Shown here: in pieces, positions 6,777 to 9,418 of the stretch | Position numbering within the stretch: the stretch's first letter is position 1 | How the letters are laid out: the number at the start of each line of letters is the position of its first letter | Origin: JACJYC01 sp964558465 | Lineage (GTDB): Bacteria; Bacteroidota; Bacteroidia; Chitinophagales; Saprospiraceae | Reading direction: 5' to 3' | DNA length: 9,418 bases | Assembly: GCA_964558465.1 (NCBI GenBank) | Contig: CAZLEF010000136.1 | Span: forward strand, 1 to 9,418 | Translations under genes and position numbers: made by a program | Notes under the pieces: generated by a model | The model's database searches: none | What the model was told of the DNA's origin: nothing | The model's input: only the letters and a program-made list of their open reading frames with translations

Positions 6777-6917
6777 ACGGTAGACTGCAGTCTGCAGTCC
6801 TCAGTCAGGCAACTGAGCGGAGTCGAAGGAGACGGCGGAAGATTATCAACGGTATATCGATTCCTCAGTTCCTCAATTCCTCCACGCCTGTGGCGTGGCA
6901 CGCAGTTCTTCAATTCA
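6777..6917. other. Convergent intergenic spacer with short repeats
   Basis: The spacer between two convergent operons contains a 12-bp palindrome AGACTGCAGTCT (6782-6793), an imperfect hairpin CTCAGT/ACTGAG (6800-6805 with 6812-6817) running into GCGGAGTCGAAGG, three 8-bp near-repeats TTCCTCAN (6861-6884), and the CCACGCC hairpin. No T-rich terminator tail is visible on either strand, so termination may rely on these hairpins or on Rho. Confidence 0.5.
6881..6900. repeat. CCACGCC-TGT-GGCGTGG hairpin repeat, copy 1
   Basis: CCACGCC (6882-6888) and GGCGTGG (6892-6898) form a 7-bp GC-rich stem with a TGT loop. The 20-mer TCCACGCCTGTGGCGTGGCA is repeated exactly at 9259-9278. This copy lies 18 nt downstream of the stop codon of the barrel gene and may act as a transcription end or RNA-stability hairpin for either convergent operon. 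Confidence 0.7.
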
Positions 6918-8405
6918 TTATAGTTTCACCCGCACACCAACCCACCAGGAGAAAGTGTGGAGCTTGTCGTTATAAGGCGCGATCCCTTTGTTGTTGAAGT
7001 GGTAGAGCATATGTTGGTAAGCCGGTTGACCGAAGACGCTCCAGCGGTCGACGATGTTCCGTTCCAATCCGACAGAGAGAATGCCGCTGAGGTAGGCGTT
7101 GTCCCGGAATGAACCGCCTTCCAGCCAGCCTTTGGGCAATTCCTTCAGATTCTGGTTGTCGTTGTTGCGGGCGCCGCTGCCGGCCGGTGGAGGCGCGGGA
7201 CGGTAAGAAGAGTTCGAGAATTTTTCCTGGTCGCCTTTATAGTAGTTTGCCTGGGCGATCAGGTTCAGCGAAAGCCCGGTTTGAGCATAGCCGCGCCATT
7301 GACCGATTTTCATAAGATTGCGGCGCACGCTGACCGGCAACTGAAGCATATTGAGTTCGATCTGGGTGATGCCTTCTCCGTCGTAACCGTCCTGTACATT
7401 GCCGTCGTTGATGTACAACACCGGCACGGGCGCGTAGCTCTTGGCCATATACACCAGGCCGGTTTCCCATTCCCACCTTCCGGAAAAAACGCTGAAAGAA
7501 ATGCCGCCGCTGTAACCAAGGGCGTATTGCCGGGCGGTAACGGTCTTCCCGTTTGCGGCGAAAGGCGGGGTGATGACGTGTACATAATCGGGGCCGCCGA
7601 ACATACCTACCCGGAAGCCGCGGTTTTTAACCGGTTCGGATTCGGGGTGTACCACGCCCGGATCAGGAAGGATCGGGTTGTCTGTGATCGGTTCCGGTTC
7701 AAGCGACGGAATAAACGGGGCCTCGGGCGCCGCTCCGGTCCTCCTGATGAGGTCGGGGTCCAGCAGTTTTTCTGCTGAAGCAGGCGGAGTTGCCGTTTCC
7801 GGGTTGGTTTCCAAAAAGTAATCTTCAGCAGCGCCCGGGCTGGTTGCAGTCTGGACCGCAACCGGCGAAAGCAGCGCCGGTCCTTTGCCGGCGGGTATCA
7901 GGCCTGGAAGCGTTTTGGGAATAGCCGGGTTGGCTTCTGTTTTCAAAATAGGCGGGGACGCCTGGGTTGGAGCGGCGGCCTGATTTTCAGCAGGCGCAGT
8001 CATGCTGTTTTCAGATGCTTCGGATTGAAGGATGGCCTGCCGGGCCGGAGTTTCCGCCGGCCGGTTGCCGGTGAAAGTCAGGCCGGAGATCCAGACGAGC
8101 AACAGCAAAAGCAGCGCTTCCGCCGCCTTATAACTGTAAATGCGCTGCAATACGGTTTCTTCCGCCTGAAGCCGCTGCGCCAGTTGTTTCCAATGTTCTG
8201 CTTTATACGGAGAGCGGAAGGTATTCAATTTGGAGAAAACGATTTCATCCAACACGCTTTCGTCGTGCGAAGCGAGGGAGCCCGATTCGGCGTCGGTGAG
8301 TTTTTGTTCCAGCATGTCCCAGCTTCTTCCGATAGGCGGAGTCAGGGGTGCGGAGAGTTTTTCCCTCAGGAGCCGGTCAAATTCGTTTTCATTCTTCTTC
8401 TTCAT
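6918..8405 (-). CDS. Putative anti-sigma/outer-membrane beta-barrel fusion protein
   Basis: A 495-residue protein. Residues 1-93 are polar and predicted cytoplasmic, with two gapless repeats 43 residues apart that share D, KL, W, L and Q-K/R-L positions (D10/D53, K16-L17/K59-L60, W29/W72, L32/L75, L36/L79). Residues 94-111 (AAEALLLLLLVWISGLTF) form one membrane helix. Residues 112-262 are a Pro/Ala/Glu-rich low-complexity spacer. Residues 263-495 show alternating aromatic and glycine strands (FRVGMFGGPDYV, YSGGISFSVFS, WEWETGLVYMA, WWVGVRVKL) like the small PorT/OMP_b-brl family, probably eight strands. The gene overlaps the sigma factor gene by 17 nt and is co-oriented, the usual place of an anti-sigma factor. 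No zinc HxxxCxxC motif is present. I infer that the N-terminus holds the sigma factor and the barrel senses something at the surface. Reaching both membranes with one chain is topologically odd; the barrel-like domain might instead stay periplasmic. Confidence 0.8.
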   Translation of the reverse strand: MKKKNENEFDRLLREKLSAPLTPPIGRSWDMLEQKLTDAESGSLASHDESVLDEIVFSKLNTFRSPYKAEHWKQLAQRLQAEETVLQRIYSYKAAEALLLLLLVWISGLTFTGNRPAETPARQAILQSEASENSMTAPAENQAAAPTQASPPILKTEANPAIPKTLPGLIPAGKGPALLSPVAVQTATSPGAAEDYFLETNPETATPPASAEKLLDPDLIRRTGAAPEAPFIPSLEPEPITDNPILPDPGVVHPESEPVKNRGFRVGMFGGPDYVHVITPPFAANGKTVTARQYALGYSGGISFSVFSGRWEWETGLVYMAKSYAPVPVLYINDGNVQDGYDGEGITQIELNMLQLPVSVRRNLMKIGQWRGYAQTGLSLNLIAQANYYKGDQEKFSNSSYRPAPPPAGSGARNNDNQNLKELPKGWLEGGSFRDNAYLSGILSVGLERNIVDRWSVFGQPAYQHMLYHFNNKGIAPYNDKLHTFSWWVGVRVKL

Positions 8406-8958
8406 GTGCGTCGTATCTGCTTGCCAGCAGCGCTCTTAGTTTGAACCTGGCTTTAACCAAATTGCTTCTGGACGTGCTTTCCGTAATGTTCATCGTTTCT
8501 GCGATCTCCCGGTGGGAGTACCCTTCGATGACGTACAGGTTAAACACCGTCCGGTAAGCGGGTGTCAATTGTTGAATCGCTTCGAGGATCTCTTTTTCAG
8601 AGCATTGGCTGATGGCGTCGGCATCCTGGGTGCTGAGGTCGAAGGCTTGTTCGATGTCCTCGGTTCTGCGCCGGATATTTTTGCGGTAATAGTCGATGGC
8701 CGTATTGACCATGATCCGCCGGATCCAGGCGTTGAGCGAAGTACCGGCATTGTATTTGCCGATATTGTTGAACACCTTGATGAAGCCTTCGTGTAAAATG
8801 TCCAATGCTTCGTCTTCGTTGTTGGCGAACCGGAGGCATACGCCCATCATTGGACTGTAGAATTCCTCGTACAGCGCCTTCTGTGCCCAACGCTCCCGCC
8901 CTAAACAGGCTTGGATCAGGTTGTTTTCCTCGTGGTTTAAGTGCAAAGCAATATCCAT
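8389..8958 (-). CDS. ECF-type RNA polymerase sigma-70 factor
   Basis: A 189-residue sigma factor with only regions 2 and 4, the ECF layout. Region 2 spans about 29-94, with DILHEGFIKVF (53-63) matching the core-binding segment and TSLNAWIRRIMVNTAIDYYR (73-92) matching the -10 recognition part. Region 4 spans about 125-178, with GYSHREIAETMNITESTSRS (146-165) as the -35-binding helix-turn-helix. The protein ends in an acidic EEEE tail. It directs RNA polymerase to a small regulon when released by its partner. The next gene overlaps it by 17 nt and is its likely anti-sigma factor. No Shine-Dalgarno site precedes ATG 8958, as is common in Bacteroidota. A weak promoter-like pair on the - strand (TTTG at 9011-9008, then TAAGGTTTTG at 8990-8981) lies upstream but departs from consensus. 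The target regulon cannot be read from this window. Confidence 0.93.
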   Translation of the reverse strand: MDIALHLNHEENNLIQACLGRERWAQKALYEEFYSPMMGVCLRFANNEDEALDILHEGFIKVFNNIGKYNAGTSLNAWIRRIMVNTAIDYYRKNIRRRTEDIEQAFDLSTQDADAISQCSEKEILEAIQQLTPAYRTVFNLYVIEGYSHREIAETMNITESTSRSNLVKARFKLRALLASRYDAHEEEE

Positions 8959-9023
8959 GAAAACAGATCAATAGCCCTCGCAAAACCTTAGTTGCTATGC
9001 AGCAGCCCAAAACGGACGCTCTT

Positions 9024-9031
9024 TAACTTTG
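9024..9031 (+). promoter_or_regulatory. TAACTTTG, a -7 box match pointing away from the sigma gene
   Basis: TAACTTTG followed by CAGGG matches the Bacteroidota -7 consensus TAnnTTTG exactly on the + strand. No TTTG -33 element stands at normal spacing, and no convincing + strand gene follows within the window. It may drive a divergent gene beyond 9418 or a short RNA, or it may be a chance match. Confidence 0.3.
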
Positions 9032-9258
9032 CAGGGCCTCCTGAACGCGCTAATGTACGCCATTATTCTGAAAAGGCCAACCCTCAATTGTCCAATTTAT
9101 AATGATATGACAACGCGCAGACCAATCGTCTTGCTGCCTGGACCTGCCGGGTTTTACCGGATTTTGAAAAAAAATAATGTTTCTATTCGTCCGTTTACCG
9201 GGATATTGCGTTTTTTTATAGTTAATCGAGGGCCAAACAATCCAACTAATTTGTTGAT

Positions 9259-9278
9259 TCCACGCCTGTGGCGTGGCA
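9259..9278. repeat. CCACGCC-TGT-GGCGTGG hairpin repeat, copy 2
   Basis: This is identical over 20 bp and in the same orientation to 6881-6900 (stem arms 9260-9266 and 9270-9276, loop TGT). The two copies bracket the sigma factor/barrel operon. Confidence 0.7.
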
Positions 9279-9321
9279 AGTAGTTGATTTGACCACGTCG
9301 AGGCGAGGCGTTTCAATCGAA

Positions 9322-9352
9322 TCTCCAAAGGTTCATGGAACTCCTTTGGAGA
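9322..9352. repeat. Inverted repeat, 10-bp stem with 11-nt loop
   Basis: TCTCCAAAGG (9322-9331) is the exact reverse complement of CCTTTGGAGA (9343-9352). No T-run follows on either strand. The function is unclear; it could be a regulator site or part of a dispersed repeat next to the tandem array. Confidence 0.6.
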
Positions 9353-9363
9353 GTCCTATGGAT

Positions 9364-9418
9364 AATCGAACCAATCGAACCAATCGAACCAATCGAACCA
9401 ATCGAACCAATCGAACCA
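9364..9418. repeat. Tandem array of AATCGAACC (9-bp unit)
   Basis: Six perfect copies of the 9-mer fill 9364-9417, the next begins at 9418, and the array is cut by the window edge. A partial unit (CAATCGAA) occurs earlier at 9314-9321. The unit length keeps a reading frame, so the array could belong to a coding repeat beyond the edge, but it looks intergenic from here. Confidence 0.9.

Larger units (their letters stand above)
9032..9418. other. AT-rich region upstream of the sigma factor, no gene seen
   Basis: Short open frames on both strands show no recognisable domain, and I call no gene. Contents are AT-rich DNA (9060-9250), the second CCACGCC hairpin, a 10-bp stem hairpin (9322-9352) and a 9-bp tandem array reaching the window edge. 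The next gene must lie beyond 9418. Confidence 0.55.

Noticed and set aside
6782..6817. Bidirectional intrinsic terminator between the convergent operons
   Set aside because: Stems are short or imperfect and no T-rich tail follows on either strand.
7109..7861. Long frames on both strands within the barrel gene
   Set aside because: They are shadows of the high-GC barrel gene, lack domains, and the barrel frame has a clear protein pattern.
8981..9011. Promoter for the sigma factor gene (TTTG, 17-nt spacer, TAAGGTTTTG on the - strand)
   Set aside because: The -7 element has two extra bases against TAnnTTTG and the spacer is short; it is noted in the gene entry but not called as a site.
9029..9328. 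Overlapping short frames on both strands upstream of the sigma gene
   Set aside because: They shadow each other, have no motif, and run through the hairpin repeat.
9364..9418. Iteron origin or CRISPR-like array
   Set aside because: The 9-bp units are head to tail with no spacers, and no replication initiator gene or DnaA-type boxes are visible.

Overview
The window looks like a piece of a Bacteroidota chromosome, most likely from the Saprospirales/Lewinella side of the phylum. The reasons are a Bacteroidota-style RHS shell (HLGNVR, RYLFNGIE and DPLGD core motifs), an ECF sigma factor followed by an outer-membrane beta-barrel protein, weak or absent Shine-Dalgarno sites, and TAnnTTTG-like -7 boxes. 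This placement is inference from gene style; there is no marker gene here.

Layout. (1) 1-3308, + strand: the 3' part of a very large RHS-repeat protein that began before the window. It carries a cysteine-rich insertion of nearly 500 residues with an internal duplication, then the conserved RHS core, then a variable C-terminal domain of about 172 residues in visibly more AT-rich DNA. (2) 3313-3618, + strand: a small AT-rich protein of four predicted membrane helices directly behind the RHS tail, in the position of an immunity or partner gene. (3) 3619-4801: about 1.2 kb without a convincing gene, holding a 35-bp perfect palindrome, an orphan intrinsic terminator, three clustered palindromes of the GAATTTCATGAAATTC type, and a promoter-like region. 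(4) 4802-6776, + strand: two overlapping genes, a glutathione-synthetase-like ATP-grasp ligase and a succinylglutamate desuccinylase/aspartoacylase-family zinc amidohydrolase. (5) 6777-6917: a short convergent spacer with small repeats. (6) 8958-6918, - strand: an ECF sigma factor overlapping by 17 nt a protein that joins a cytoplasmic duplicated helical segment, one membrane helix, a Pro/Ala-rich spacer and an outer-membrane-type beta-barrel. (7) 8959-9418: upstream region with a second copy of a CCACGCC hairpin, another hairpin, and a 9-bp tandem repeat running off the window.

How the genes may work together. The RHS protein and the small membrane protein look like a polymorphic toxin or surface module with its partner. 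The ATP-grasp/amidohydrolase pair could make and break the same kind of amide bond. The sigma factor and barrel protein look like a cell-surface signalling pair in which sensor and anti-sigma factor are one polypeptide. The last is the most unusual arrangement here, because the same chain appears to be anchored in the inner membrane and to end in an outer-membrane barrel. All three functional readings are inferences from sequence motifs and gene order.
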